Counted from the stretch's first letter, positions 11,013 to 24,477 are shown. The stretch is 64,000 bases of DNA from Tillus elongatus (GCA_964006375.1 OZ023265.1:113353084-113417083), one strand, 5' to 3'. Notes: a model not told the origin generated them from the letters alone. Numbers and translations are program-made.

Positions 11013-12124
11013 CATTTGTATCACACCGATAACTCAAGAAATAATGGGCCGATTTTGATAAAGTTTCTCATGTACCTTCTTTTTGTAAATGGCTTGAAAA
11101 AGTTCGTTAGTCAGGAAAATCAGTTGAATTTAAAAAATGTGTAACTTTATCGTTAACGTTCGAAACTAATGTTTATTATTCACAAGGTTCTTTCAATTTT
11201 GTAGCCACAGAAATTGGCAGATTATATTCTTATGATACTAGTACAGAAAAAGATTGATTGACGTGCTGACTATTCAGCGCTTTAATGTTGAAAATTATTA
11301 TATCGTATTACGGGCCAGGATGATTAAGAAGGCTGGACGCGGCAAGTGCGTTATGGTAGTGAATTCTCATAGAAATGATCTGGCACAAATATTTTATTAT
11401 AACTTTTTTTTTCTTGTAACATAGAAATCTAAGTTTTGGTGTGTGGTTTAACTTAAGTCGGGAGCTCCCCATTAGTTAATTTTTTCTACGAAAATTCACT
11501 AAAAACAAAGGAAATGTCACTACTGTCAAAATGTGATCTCAAAAATTACACACCAAGTGCATCTATTACATTTATAAAAAACTAAACACGCTACAGGCAT
11601 TTTGATAACAGTAAAAATTATTTAAAGATAAAAATCTTAAATAGTAATAGTTACTAGGTTTTAACATATCCACATTTCGAGCCTCCTAGTTGGCCAATAG
11701 GCTGGCATGATTTACTAAAAATTTTTAGATTATAATAGTTACTAGTTTTTATCATATCTACGTTTCGAGCTTCTTAATTGGCCAATAGGCTGACCTGGTT
11801 TACTTAAACATTCCATTTTTTTTTTAAAGGATGATTTTTAGTTACTAATTTTGCTTTACTTGTAGAAAAGTTTAGGAAAAATCAACAGCATTAGAAGCGA
11901 AAATGGCAAGCTTAAATTTTAACATTTGTGTAACGAAACGCCGGTTTTGTTTCTATAACAATTATTATATTTATGTTTGTAAAACCTGATCACTTTTATT
12001 TTAATTCATTAAATTTCTAAAATAAAAGTTTACAAACGCGGCATAAAGGAAACATTCATATGAATAAAAATGTTTACAAAATACAAAAATCCACAGCCTA
12101 AAGCAAAATAAACACTATCTGATA
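9966..12124 (-). other. Ca-beta intron 5, proximal part
   Basis: Start of the 23.5-kb intron between exons 9235-9965 and 33435-33546. Besides the TA tract at 10923-11008 and a short repeat left of it (10862-10922) that also occurs at 62866-62919, I recognise no gene. Two similar stretches at about 11640-11700 and 11725-11790 (tcgagc.tc.ta.ttggccaataggctg) form a degenerate local duplication. Confidence 0.5.
10923..11008. repeat. (TA)n tract
   Basis: About 85 bp of TA dinucleotide. It is preceded by gagcgcgaactaggacac, a near match to the sequence before the TA tract at 62920. Confidence 0.97.
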
Positions 12125-12503
12125 AGGTAGCGATTCTCGAAATCCGCAGCGCGCCCCTCTATGGGGGCTTGATAAAAATAAATAGGGGGCGCGAGCATAT
12201 TGCGAAGTAGTGAAAAAAATGATATTATTAAAGAAATATATTTAATTTACTGAAAGAAAAGCAATAGAATACACTTATGTGGGATTTTAATTTAATTTAC
12301 TGAAAGAAAAACAATAAAATACACTTATATAAGATTGAATGAGTACTGCACAATCTGTTTATTAATTAACATCTCAGTAAGGCACCCAAGGAATGAAGCG
12401 TGTTCCCCTCTCTATCCCAGTATATAAGAAGAAAGATTTCGAGTTAATTAAAAATAACCAAATTTCTTAATAAAATTCTATAATCGTTACTCTATTTATG
12501 TAA

Positions 12504-12612
<109 letters not shown>

Positions 12613-13087
12613 ATATAATAACAGTGAATGTAAAGCTTACTGATCTGATCAAGCTATTCTAGTTAAAATACCACTGAAGCAACGTAAAGAGGGGAATAAT
12701 GCTCGGATGGCAAGCAGCCGTAGCCACTTAAATTAGAGGCGAAAAAAATTGACATCAATATTAAATTAAAAACAAGATTAATAGTTATTAGTGGCCCCTT
12801 GAGCTTGTCTTTTAGAGCAAAGTTTTTTTTAAAGAAAGTTGAATATTAAAAAGTGACACTCTAAACCCTTTTTTATATTTATCTAAGGTCTGTATTTTGT
12901 CTTCACAGCAGCCACCGGTTTAGCAAAGGTAAGACGTTCAAAATGGTAATAGTGTACGAAATGCTATTGTTTTCAGTGCAAAAACTCATCATGCAACCCT
13001 CCTCAAAATTCTAAGAGTGATTTATTACTAAATTGTCTTTTGATTTCACCACTTGCCGTGAAGTCTATAAAGAGAGACCTTCGGGGG

Positions 13088-13326
13088 TATTTTGAAATGG
13101 GTCCCCTAAGCCACTACTAACTTTCTATCAAATTGAAGTCAGCAAGAAAATACTTTTTAAAATTATTTTCCAGCATGGCGAAATGTTTTTTTTTTTCGGC
13201 AGTTGAGACACCTTTGGAAGTATTTTGAAATGGGCCCCCTAAGCCACTACTAGCTTGCTATAAAATTGAGGTCAGCAAGAAAATACTTTTTAAAATTATT
13301 TTCCAGCATGGCGAAATGATTTTCAA
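13088..13326. repeat. 133-bp tandem duplication inside hAT pseudogene
   Basis: The block starting tattttgaaatggg at 13088 recurs at 13221. Both copies contain aagccactacta and run through the 19-base string tttccagcatggcgaaatg, with scattered substitutions. Confidence 0.8.
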
Positions 13327-14592
13327 TGGTTACAAAAACAACTTCCGCATGTTGTTCTTCAGCCTTGTAAGTATTCACACATTTATCCACATTTGTAGCT
13401 AAATTTCATGAAAAATAAATCATCTCGAAACTTCTGGGCTGCCGGTCGGTTTTCCTCTTCTTGAAGAAGGGCGACTTCATCTCTTAAATTATAAGCATGT
13501 TGCAAAAATGTCTCACGTGATTATCATTTTGCCGCGCGATAAAATAGTAACGCTTAAGGTACTGCACCCATGTCTTTACAAAGTGTAGAAAATGATTGTT
13601 GATTTAAGAAGTCTAATTGTAATGTACTTTACTACAGTTACCACCATCGTTATCACAATATTCAGACCAGGACTCATTTATTTGGAAGCCGGAGCTTCTC
13701 TGTGGATCATGCAATGTGTCCAAAGATTTTTGTTTCACAAGTACCTCTATACTTTAGAATCTTCCAGACATTGTACAAGCACCATCGGTGCATATTCCGA
13801 CGCAAATATATGTTAGCCTCATTTAAAATTAGTTAAGATAGCAAATTATGCAAGTGATGTTGTTTTAGTTTTGTGGGATGAACAGTAGTAGTCCTTCTAC
13901 TGCTGACACACCATCACAAAATCGAACGTCGCAAATTAAATTAGAATCTTTATTGCTGCTTGTTGCCTCATCAAGCTAAAAAAAAGAAAATTTTCATGAA
14001 CTATCCAAAAATCTGGTGCTGTACATCTTCATTTAGATCACCAATTCGACAGGCAACAGTATCGTTTGGGTATGGAGTGGAATTGTTTGGCAAAATTATC
14101 TCTAGACATAGTTTCTACAATCTCAATTGCCGCTGGCAGAAAAAGCTCTTCACCAATGGTGTGAGGCTTTTTACATCTGCGTATTTGATATAAAACTTTA
14201 TAAAAGGCAAGTAAAGCTTTTTCGTTCACAGACAACTTTTTTTAAATTATGTTTGCTTTTCATATGATTTTAATTATAAATATAAAAATTCTGAGCGTTT
14301 GCTAAGGTACTCAATATGAAGCGTTTCCGAACGTCGTTTAAGTTTATTAGTTTTTTTTCTGTCTGCTGCCAAAATTTCTGAGCAAATGACACACAGAGGC
14401 CTTTCTTCTTCATTTACTTCAGTGCAGGTAAACCCAAACACTCAATAATCCTGAGAATGTTTTCTGGATTTCATTCAGAAATAATCTCGTCATTTTTGCT
14501 ATTGCGTCATATTCCAAGGATCCCTGCCCCATTCGCAATCGGTTTGATCAACATTTCACTACAGAATAGGACCGAAAATTTTCCTCAGCTGA

Positions 14593-14632
14593 CCTGACGT
14601 GACCAGACCTGACCTGACCTAACATGACCTGA
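14593..14632. repeat. interstitial (CCTGA)n = (TCAGG)n array
   Basis: Eight in-phase pentamers, four of them exactly CCTGA and the others with one or two changes. It lies just upstream (minus orientation) of the decayed hAT BED finger. Confidence 0.8.
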
Positions 14633-15828
14633 TCTGTGATGCTTTGTGGTAGAAATCCTTCTCGAGTAAGGAATTTAAAAACAACTTTATACTCAATTTT
14701 CGTGACTTCCGGCATGGTAATGAACGAGAGTCAGTTATAAGAAAACTAATTTATATAAAATTTAGTTAGCAATCTTGCATTTAGGGATACATAAATGTTT
14801 GGATAAAAATATTTATTTTTCAATATAATCATGCACTTAATATAATTATTGTTATAAATGTATCAAACTACAGATCATAAATTAGCTCATACTTACTACC
14901 AAACATTACAATACAATGAAAAAACAAAAGACGAAAAACATTATCACCACAAACCATCTTTCGATGCAAAACAAACTACCAGTACTTACAAAACTCATAC
15001 GTGTTCAAGAGCTTAAGCAAATAGGTCAGTAGAGCCAGCGCGCCAAATTTTACCAGGTGCCGGTGGAATCTCCCCTGGCATTGTCAAAATGATTTAACGT
15101 GCATTTATGAGAAGCGTAGCAGTTAGAAGTTGCGTGATGCGTGTGCGAAGCAAGATCGAGAAACAACAAAATAAAGAAAACGAAATTAAAAACCGTGCAA
15201 GTATAACTGAACCTGTTTAATAATATCTGTTTCTATGGAAAAATATTATGATTGTTATTATTATTCGGTATTGGGGTCATTGAACCAGAAAAATCTGAAA
15301 AAATATTAAAAATATAAATATGAAATGAAAGAAAAAACGGTTGCATCACAATGACTTTTTATTGCATCACATATTAATTTGGACCCATTGATTACATATA
15401 AGTATACACGAGCCTATTGATAATTAAATGAGAATTCAAATACAGCTTTTTGGATTAAAACGTTTTCCACAATTATCATCACCAGGAGAAAATAGAAATC
15501 AGTGTGGAAAAATCGCCTATATAAAATTTTGTTTTGCACTAGCTCGGGCAATTTTTGATAAACATGGTTTGAAAAGACTCGCAAAATCAAACTCAGATTT
15601 TAGCGTTCTTATCTAAAACTATACTATCATACATTTTAAGAAACCTCAGCAGGCATCTGATATACTTTTAGTTGTGATCTTCCTTCCTTAAGGACACTAT
15701 ATAGTTTCCTGTTCAACAGCTTGCTGCAAAGTGTGTAACAATTTATGATAGATGGCGCTATGTGCATCCTAATTTGAAATAATTGCTTTGTCACTTTTTC
15801 ACTATTGCCTTTATAAATTATTTACCTG
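14633..15828. other. intronic stretch, no gene recognised
   Basis: No family motif was seen. The 62-codon frame at 15428-15616 has no recognisable domain. Confidence 0.4.
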
Positions 15829-16690
15829 AATATAAATTGTAAGCTTGTGAAAATAATCATATTGCTGACGTTTGCGATTTGAAGCTTGAATGGTAAGTAT
15901 ACTTTAGCAAATTACAAATAATTTATAAATTCTGATGTAGCTGCACCATAAATATATTGAATTAGTGCCGAGGTTCAGAAATGTGATGTTATTAATGTTG
16001 AGTGCACGTTGGTAATGTATAAGCACGAGTGTACTTCTAAAAGGATAATGAGCAAATATACCAGGATAGTGGGCAAATGTAACACATCTGTTCTTTTTTA
16101 CAGTATGATCATCCTACATTAGTTCTTATGCACTATAAAAGCCAAGACTTATCTGCTTGACGGTAACACACTACAAACAAATTTAACGCGAGGAGAAAAT
16201 TAGGGTTAGATTATTGGCGAGGCTACTGGTGATGAAGATGGGATAAATATAAATAATTTGCCCTTTTGCTGTGACTAAGCTAACAGAATAATGAGAGGAA
16301 TGTTAAAATAGCTGCGTTATCATATTTTCATTGTTTCAATCATGAAATATATACCTGAATATAAATTGTGAGTACCTGAAAATAATAATATGGCTGATGC
16401 TTGCGATCGAAGGCTGGTAGGGTACCTTATAGTTAGTTACAAATAGTTCATAAATTCTGATGTGGGTGCAAGTTGAATATACTAGTATTGTGCTGTGGTG
16501 ATAGAAAGTTAAGATTTGTGAAGCAAAATGCTCGTTGGTGGTGTATAAACACGAGTCTAGCTCTGAAAAGACAGGGGCCAAATGTAATGCATTTGTTTGC
16601 TGTTACACATACTCTACACTCTTTGAAAAAACATAATTATGCACTTGGTAGTAACACTACGCAAATAAATTTAACGCCACCAGAAAATGA
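15829..16690 (+). repeat. diverged ~525-bp direct duplication at the 5' side of a piggyBac relic
   Basis: Segments 15829-16200 and 16355-16690 share ordered blocks: gaatataaattgt, gcttgcgat or gtttgcgat, ttcataaattctgatgt, gtataa.cacgagt, gcaaatgtaa and caaataaatttaacg. The second copy runs into the transposase-like frame. Confidence 0.7.
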
Positions 16691-17790
16691 CGGCTGTGAC
16701 ACTGACGATAATTTTCGCAATGAAGATCCAGTAAATATGGATAAAGTTCCCTGTTGTCAACTTCTTGCTGGTATTGAACTAAATGAAGTGCAGTTTGATA
16801 AATAATTCGAAGAAGGAAAATATTTCTGGTCTTAACGTCTTCTTATTATTATTCATGTGATCTAAATTACAACTTCTACAGATGAAATTATCTGCAGCAA
16901 GTAAATAAAAGAAATGGATGAAAGGTACACTTCAGATATAAGCTTAGAATCGTTGCATATCAGTTCACTTGTCAACAATAAGACACCTTTGTAACCACTC
17001 ATGGTTTTTAATTGTGATGTAATGTGTCGGTATAGGTCCAATACTATTTCTATGCTTAAAGTCGAAAGAGAAAAGCTGATATAAGTTCACAACTTATGAA
17101 GACTTTTTTTGGCGTATTACTAATCAGTGCTTATAAGACACTGCATCGACGTTGAATATATTGGGAAACAAAGGCGCGCTTAATTACGCAGTTTTGAAGT
17201 CTATGTCCAAAAACCATTTGGAAAATATACTTACTTCAATCACCGTTGTTACAACAATTAGACAACGTGCGTCAGATGCTGAAGTGAGACCTTTAATTTT
17301 TAACATAAACCGACGATTTTTGGAGTTTCGCCAGTAGATCAAAATGACTGTGCTGATAAGCCAATATTATTGTCAACATGGTTGCAAACTAGCATTTTAT
17401 AAGAGAAAAACCGCTGTGCTACAGCTATAGATTTTGGGTTTGTGCTACGCCAAGAGGATATGTTGCTTGGTGCGAGCCTTATCATGGAGCCAAGTCACTA
17501 ATTAAAGACTGCTATAAGTGCATGGGCTTAGCTTCATCTGTAGAGCTGCAATATGTTGGCATTTTGCTGCCAACATTTCGCTTGCCATATTGTGTGGTAT
17601 TTGACATTTTTTCTCGAAACCCCCGTTACTTGACGAGCCTGCTAAAACGCAGGTATAACTAAAAAACAGAATCGGAAGTTGACCACTGCTGTCGGATGCT
17701 CCAAAAAAATTAATAGTGGCCAAGTATATTCAAAGGAACACAGGATCAATCAATACAAGCAGTGAAAGGAAAAAGGTGTGATAATAGCTT
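16473..17790 (+). pseudogene. piggyBac-type transposase pseudogene
   Basis: An open stretch to 16804 ends DTDDNFRNEDPVNMDKVPCC and QLLAGIELNEVQFD, which looks like the acidic N-terminal region of piggyBac-type transposases. From about 17240 the blocks RQRASDAEVRPLIFNINRRF and LEFRQ correspond to the KxRPxIxxLNxxFxxxY/Q region preceding the first catalytic aspartate of this family. A HGCK...F block, a GLCYA/TPRG-like block and PPLLDE follow at about 17380-17640 in shifted frames. Several frameshifts and internal losses mean it cannot be active. TTAA-flanked ends were not identified. Confidence 0.65.
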
Positions 17791-20700
17791 AGTACAAACA
17801 GCATAATTTTTTTTATGTTGGAACCTTTATGAGAAGTAACTAGATGCTCTCAGAAGCAAAATATTATCATTATCTATATTTTCAGCATTCAAAAATACAA
17901 TGAAAATGTTGGAGGCGTAAACAGAAGTCACCAAAACAGTGAGTTTTATAGTTGAACAAAAGCCTTGGCAGCTACATAAAAAAACAAGGTGGTAAAGAAA
18001 ACAGGAGCGCTTTTGCTTGGTCCACACGTAACAGAGCAGGAAACAGGAGCAATAGGTCAGGGAGACCATCTCAGCTTCAGAAGATATAACTGAGACTCGA
18101 TAGTAGGAAGCACATCATTACCGAGCTAGGGAATTTGACGAGGTGCCAAATATGCCATAAAAACGTGTTAACGAAATGCGTTATCTATCACCTAGCATTT
18201 CAGATCCCGTTGTTTATCCTTTCGCATAATTAGGAGCACCCTTTTTATTTACTTTTGTATTGTTATATAGATAAATAAAGGTATTATCATTATTATTCGT
18301 ATTTTTGATGGTATAAATTACTCCGACTAACTTGTGTTACAAGTGCCCACTGCTATTTTTTAAAAGCGGTAGTTTCTTCTAAAAGTACACATTGCAGATT
18401 TTTATTTTTTTATTTTTCGGCGTTTATAATGACAAGTCAAACATTATCATGGATATTTTGCCAGAAATTATGGACCGTTTACTCTGTTAAGGCTGTTAAC
18501 GATGATGACGTATAAAATATGAACCAAACTTTTTTAATTTAAATTTCCAACGCAGTATTTAATAGAAATATTTAAAATTTTCAGATACTCTCTAAACGAA
18601 ATTTAGCATAATGTTACTAGCTACTTACTTGTTAAATGTTGATGTTTCTACGGAATAGAGAAAGCTTCGAGCTACGTCTCTTATTGCTAACATTTTCAGT
18701 GTTAAACCTAACGAAATTTGGTATAATTTTTTTAATTGAGAGGTAACTATACAAAAATTTAAGGCAAGACTCTCAATTACTTTAGGTACACATTTCCAGG
18801 TTTGCAGTAGCTATAAAACTGAATTTGAATTCTAATTTTAGACTATAAACAGAAAATATGAGACTTCTGCTTTATTGCATATTTTTCGAAGCACAATTAA
18901 AGCAAACATTAAATCCCTGTCGTTTATGTATCCCAAATAAATACTAACAATGGATATTGTGTCAGATATTAAAATAGGGGTCCTATATTTTCAGACCTTT
19001 GTATTTATATAGTCTGCGATTTGAATTCTGATTATACAGCAGGTAGCATTAAGTATAGTATAAATTCAATAATTCCGTCTCATATTTTCAAAAGTACAGA
19101 TATTGCAAATGAAATTAAAAATAATATAAAAAACTCTAGCTAAATGCAAGATACAACTTCTTAAATGAACAGTTGATGCTAAGAAACAAACATGCAGTGT
19201 TTTACAAAAAGGACAGTGATTCTAGAGAGTCTACTGAGTCCCAACTTTGCAATCCTATGTATCTAACAGCTGCATGACTACCTCTAGAATCATGAGTGAA
19301 TCCATAAACATCATGATGGGCTGAAATGAGAAAGGTTAGTGGGTTAGTCATGATAATAATGACCAATACACAATATTATAATTTACGCGTCGAGTAACGA
19401 ATAAGTGCATTGTAGAGTATTTTATATTTAAAACCTTAAGTGGATGCTGTAGGTTTTATGTTTTTGATTTACAGGCGAAGTTGCAAATGTGGCGTACATA
19501 TATTAGAATATTCAAGGTGATAAGAAGGCTGTAGCCAATAAAATATAAGCGCCGATGCCATATTTACGGAGAACACCAGCACCGCCATCACCGTCACTAC
19601 CTAAGTTTAAAACCTCCTCCATTCTTCTCACGTGGGTTTGTGAAAACTAGCTTCAGAAACAAGGAAATAAACTCCAAGTTATAGGTAATAAATAAAATAT
19701 TGTTTTGTTAGATTCTCAATCCTAGCAAGATCGTCAAAATTTGTTACATAAGTCTTAATCCTGGCAGGATCAGAGAAATTTTGTTAAGTAATGGTGCTAG
19801 TTTTTTTTTTGTGATGTGATATGTAGTCTAATAAGAGAGGGTATTAATAAAGCAGATTCCAACTTATCAAATAAAAGTATATTTAATTTTAATTACTCCT
19901 GCTATCAAAAAATCTTTATTTTTGGGTTTTCTATTTCTGACTCAGGATAGCCTCTATCAACCCATGATCTGTTGCATCTAACTAATAAAATTGTTACAAA
20001 CTGTCAAACACCAACCTAATAATATCTAAACTTAAAAATTCTAATATCACGAATAACAAAATAAACTGTCTCTTTATTATTGAATTTACTATTTCTAACA
20101 GAACGATAGTATGGAGATGAAGTCTTTAACAAAAATGCACGTACAGACTTGTTTACATAAAAAATCAGACAAATGTTAATATTGTCGGAGTTAATGCTCT
20201 ATATAGACGTTAAGTAAGCCAGCCTTCAAATATTATAAACCATATATAAGTTGGATGAACATTTTTTGTACTTCATTATTTTCACAACTTATCTGCCTTG
20301 CCACAGGTTGCTTGACCATCATTGAGATTACCAATTATATAACCCCAGGGTATGGGTTGACCACCAGCAAATCTCCAACAATAGAATTCCAGACTTTCGT
20401 AGCCCTAAGAGATTATGACACCTTACACTCAAAATTCCTCAATCAGAGCTTTGACAAATAAAGCAGACTTTGATTCCAGCATTAAAGTACAGGCTAATTA
20501 ACTTAAAACACCATAGGAAGAAAAAACCGCGGCACAGGGTTTTTATTTATTCAGATGGAAGACTAGGTTATCTAAAATATAACAGTAATGTTTTCAACAG
20601 GAATTGTATTTATTTTCAATTTCTTATTTAACCAAAGACAATCGACCAAAATAATTAATGGGAGAATCAATCTAAAATTTGTTAAAAAGTATTGGAATTT

Positions 20701-22492
20701 CAAGTTTTTCTTATATTGTGATAAGAGCGGCAGATAGAAATACGAGAAATACAATAAGATAAATTCAAAAGACGGCACTATACAGTGGCATTAATTTATT
20801 ATCAACAGATAAAAGATTTAAAAAAACAATGGCTTTTCAACTATGAAAAATGTGAGTGCTACTACTACTAATACGACTTTTGTGTTGGCTCTTGCTGTTT
20901 ATGTGTCTAGTGCTTGAAGATGAAGTTATGTTCGATATACTTTATATGCTTAGTTTCAGATATTTATACACAGTTTGCTAAAATCGTAACAGTATATAAA
21001 AACAACTTGTAAAAACAACGCTTCTTTAAAAACGTCCTAAAAAAATTTATATTTTTTCTGATCTTATGCAGTTTGTGTTAAATCTATAATAGAATATTAA
21101 AACTAAAAGCGTTGAGAGTGAATATATGCTAAAGAAGTTCAATTTTGAATAATTTTAGGGCAATATGAAAATTGTTATTATATATTATACGTATACATTT
21201 ATTATTTGCAGGGCTTAAATTGTTTATAGCATTTTGTATATTATATTGATGTATTATTGATATAGAATAAGGGTGAAGAGACCAATATTAAAATGTTAGT
21301 GTATCATTTTTTAAGCATGTGTTTCTAAAACAATGTTTAATAATTAATTATTAAGATATCAATGGTCTATAAAATAAAAATTGAATTTTTTTTAATTTTC
21401 TTAAAAAGCTTTTTATGGGTAATTATACCTTGGCAGGTGTATAAATAGATGGGCAGGTGTGTTAGTAGCTTAAAGAGTTGTTGGCCAGGAAAATCAGACC
21501 ATATTTTTCGGAAATATTCTGAGTTTTATTTCAGAGTTTGTACATGGTCAAGCGATATAGCTATATAAATCTATTGACGAAATATACTTAATTGTTTCCA
21601 CTATATAAGTTATACAAAATTTGACGCATTCCATTAAAAACAGACATGTTTGCCATTAAAAATATTTGCTTATAAAGATTTGCTACTATAATCTACTTGC
21701 TGCATCCAGACTTTCTCATCTAACAAGAAAAAAGCAGCTCCAAACATAAATAGCAACAAAATACCGTGCGAAATACTCCTAAAGTTTGTTACCTGAATCT
21801 ACTTAGATGTTCAGAAAATATGATAAAACTTTCAATACAAGAAAATATGAAGAAAACGATCGGATATAACACTAAAGCATCAGTGAGGTTTAAAAGGTGG
21901 AATTTAATATGCGCAGGGGCTTTAAAGGACTGAAGAATGTAAAGAAATATTCGCACTTAAATAGCTTGGAGTGTGTTATATTTTGTTACGATAAATCAAT
22001 CTAAAATACATGTCTAAAGTTTGCAGAAAACAAAATGTCAGAAACGGAGAAGCTTTTTGCTGCTGTTTTCAAAGAACGAACCAATACTAAATTTTTTGCT
22101 GCTGTTTTGACTGAAAGAGTAAAAACTAAAGAGAATAACATAATTGTTTCAAAAGAAAATGGAAATAGACTTCATCAAACTGGGAGAATATATGAAAAAT
22201 TAAACAATATAAACGATATCATGTAACGATTAGTGTTAAACCTAAACCTGGTTCTTTACTCAAATCATATTCATTGATCAGACCTCGCTGTTTGTTATGC
22301 GCTGAGAGTCAGCATACTTCATATTCGCCTAATATTTCACTCGGTGATCTTTTTCTGCTCTCAGATATTAAAAAAAAAAAACTTTAAAAAAGCAATTTTA
22401 AGTTTGTGAAAAACATTAAAAAGTACAGAAAATGACTCTTAACTACGCAAAATGAGGACGAGCAACTCTGTTTTTGTCGTGATATACATATA
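17791..22492. other. long intronic stretch, no gene recognised
   Basis: 4.7 kb of AT-rich sequence within intron 5. Short frames at 17827-18069, 20255-20461, 20572-20778 and 22035-22226 carry no family motifs. The last one includes a short internal near-repeat (KLFAAVFKERTNTK and KFFAAVLTERVKTK), which is curious but too short to interpret. Confidence 0.4.
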
Positions 22493-22651
22493 CACTGTGT
22501 CTATAAAGTAACGTATAAACCATAAAATTGAAAGTGACCATTATTAAGCAAAATTCAACAACGGGCAGATTTTTATTTTCAAAAACTAACTTTTTGGTAT
22601 AAAAATATCACCCCTATCCTTATACCTCTTCAGGTGGTAGCAACTTTTTCG

Positions 22652-22829
22652 AAATTTTGAAATTGGACGGTAGGTAGTGTGAATCATTTTTTAAAGCTAA
22701 TCCGATTCTCTATTCAGGAACACCATTTTTTTTCTCTCTTTCAAAATTTTGAAATTGGACGGTAGGTAGTGTGAATCATTTTTTAAAGCTAATCCGATTC
22801 TCTATTCAGGAACACCTTTTTTTTGTAGG
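22652..22829. repeat. 92-bp tandem duplication within the left inverted repeat
   Basis: aaattttgaaattggacggt occurs at 22652 and again at 22744. The copies are nearly identical through tattcaggaacacc and end in T-rich runs. Confidence 0.9.
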
Positions 22830-22889
22830 AATAAAATAAAGTTAGTAATAACATTTTTATTATCAGTAACACCTAACACAAGTGAAGCC

Positions 22890-23889
22890 AGCAAGAGTTA
22901 CCTAGTTCAGTCTTCTCTAATAAACTTTTCCAAATGCCCACCTTCTTGTGCCTGACAATATCCCAAACTCTCAAGAAATTCGTGTTGGACTCTATTTATA
23001 ATCTCTGGAGAAAACATTCAGTTCTAGTTCTTGTTTTTAATGCAACAATGATATCTGGTTTACTTTTGGATACCGCATTCTTCAAATGACACCACAGAAT
23101 AAATCTAAGGAAGTTTGGTCAGGTCAGGTAAGGTCAGGTCAGGTCAGGTTAGGTAAGGTCAGGTCAGGGCAGGTCATGTCCATCACGAAATAAGTTTAAT
23201 AACGTCGCAATGAGATATTGCTGTAAAAATTGTAGATATCGTGGTCCATTTATAGTTCCATCAAAAAGTAGGGACCAATAATCCTACTCCAAACAATTCC
23301 CGCCCAAACGTTTATCCTTTGTGGATATTGTGTGTGATTCTGTCGCATTCATCTTGGATTTTCTCTCGCCCAATATCTGCAGTTGTGACGGTTAACTTCT
23401 CCATCTAGTGTAAAAGTAGATTCGTCCGAAAACAGAATATTTGGTACTTGCAAAGAGTTATCATTACATTTATCCATTAATGTTGCTCAACACTGGCTTT
23501 GGCTCAGACTCGTTATTGGATAGCTCCTGCAAAAGCCATATCTTATAAGGATGAAGCTTTTATAGTTTTAAAACTTTATGTGCCGTCTGAAAGGGAATTT
23601 TATTGTATCGGCCAATTTGCGGAACAGCACTGTAGAGATTCTCTCCCACTGCCATTAAGACGTTTAATTTCACTTCTTCATTTATAGACCGGCGAGCTAT
23701 TTCTGACAAATCTTCCACGATAGACGTTTCTCGAAATTTCTTATCTATTCGACTCACTTTTGATTGATTGATAGACATTTTGGAATATTTAGTATTAAAC
23801 AAAATACACACCTCTGCCTGAGTTCGGATACTGTCACCATACCCAATCATCATTATAACTTCAATTCTTTGAGCTATTGATAAACGCAT
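22890..23889 (-). pseudogene. mariner-like transposase pseudogene interrupted by TCAGG repeats
   Basis: From 23889 down, the frame starts MRLSIAQRIEVIMMIGYGDS and continues with a helix-turn-helix domain (KMSINQSKVSRIDKKF, NEEVKLNVLMAVGENLYSAV) to about 23560. Shifted frames then carry the catalytic domain: a SFTLDG-like block near 23400, RINVWAGI-like sequence near 23310, and FDGTINGPRYLQFLQQYL near 23260-23200. At 23178 the TCAGG array replaces the expected DGAPxH to SPDLTPLD segment. Coding similarity resumes with FILWCHLKNAVSKSKPD near 23100-23040 and ends near 22890. It is inactive. Confidence 0.75.
23119..23178. repeat. interstitial (TCAGG)n array
   Basis: Twelve consecutive pentamers in one phase: seven exact TCAGG, plus TAAGG twice, TTAGG, GCAGG and TCATG. 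It lies inside a transposase pseudogene. Confidence 0.9.
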
Positions 23890-24477
23890 TTTATCAACAA
23901 TTAATAATTTAATTGGAAAAGCAAAAGTTGAAAATTATAGGCACGACAACTAAAACGTAGATTTACTACTATTATCTGTACGTATGCTTCATTATGTAAC
24001 ATGTAACACAAAAAATAATTGCTATCATCAGTCTATTGTTACAGAAACGACGTACAAGATCACTAGAGTTTTTTTTATAAGAAGCCCAACATTCTAAACA
24101 CTGTTTACAGACTTGAGATAGTGAAGTATTGTATCATAGCTATCATATTAATATCATAAGACTGGACTGTGGACTGTAATTCTTTACATGCTACTGACAA
24201 TAAAAATGTTATTACTGACCATTTTGTTCTCACAAAAAAAAAGGTGTTGCTGGATAGAGAATTGGATTAGCTTTAAAAAGATGTATCTTCCTATCCCTAC
24301 CCAATTTCAAAAAGTCGAAGGGGTAGCTACTGTTTAAATAGGTATGACGATGGGGGTGAGATTTTTATATCAAAAAGTTAGTTTTTGACAATAAAAAATC
24401 GATCTGTTTTTCAATTCTCCTTAATAATGGTCACTTCCAATTTTAATGAATTTATGCGTTAGTTTACAGACACAGTG

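Larger units (their letters stand above)
22493..24477. mobile_element. mariner-like element with ~250-330 bp inverted repeats, TA-flanked
   Basis: The left end is CACTGTGTCTATAAAGTAAC at 22493. The right end, reversed from 24477, is CACTGTGTCTGTAAACTAAC, and both are flanked by TA, the expected target duplication. The arms match through gtgaccattatt, caaaaactaactttttg, atatcacccc, gaaattgg, ttttaaagctaatcc and attctctat, giving inverted repeats of roughly 250-330 bp. The left arm contains a 92-bp tandem duplication. The interior encodes a broken minus-strand transposase with a TCAGG array inside it. Confidence 0.8.
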
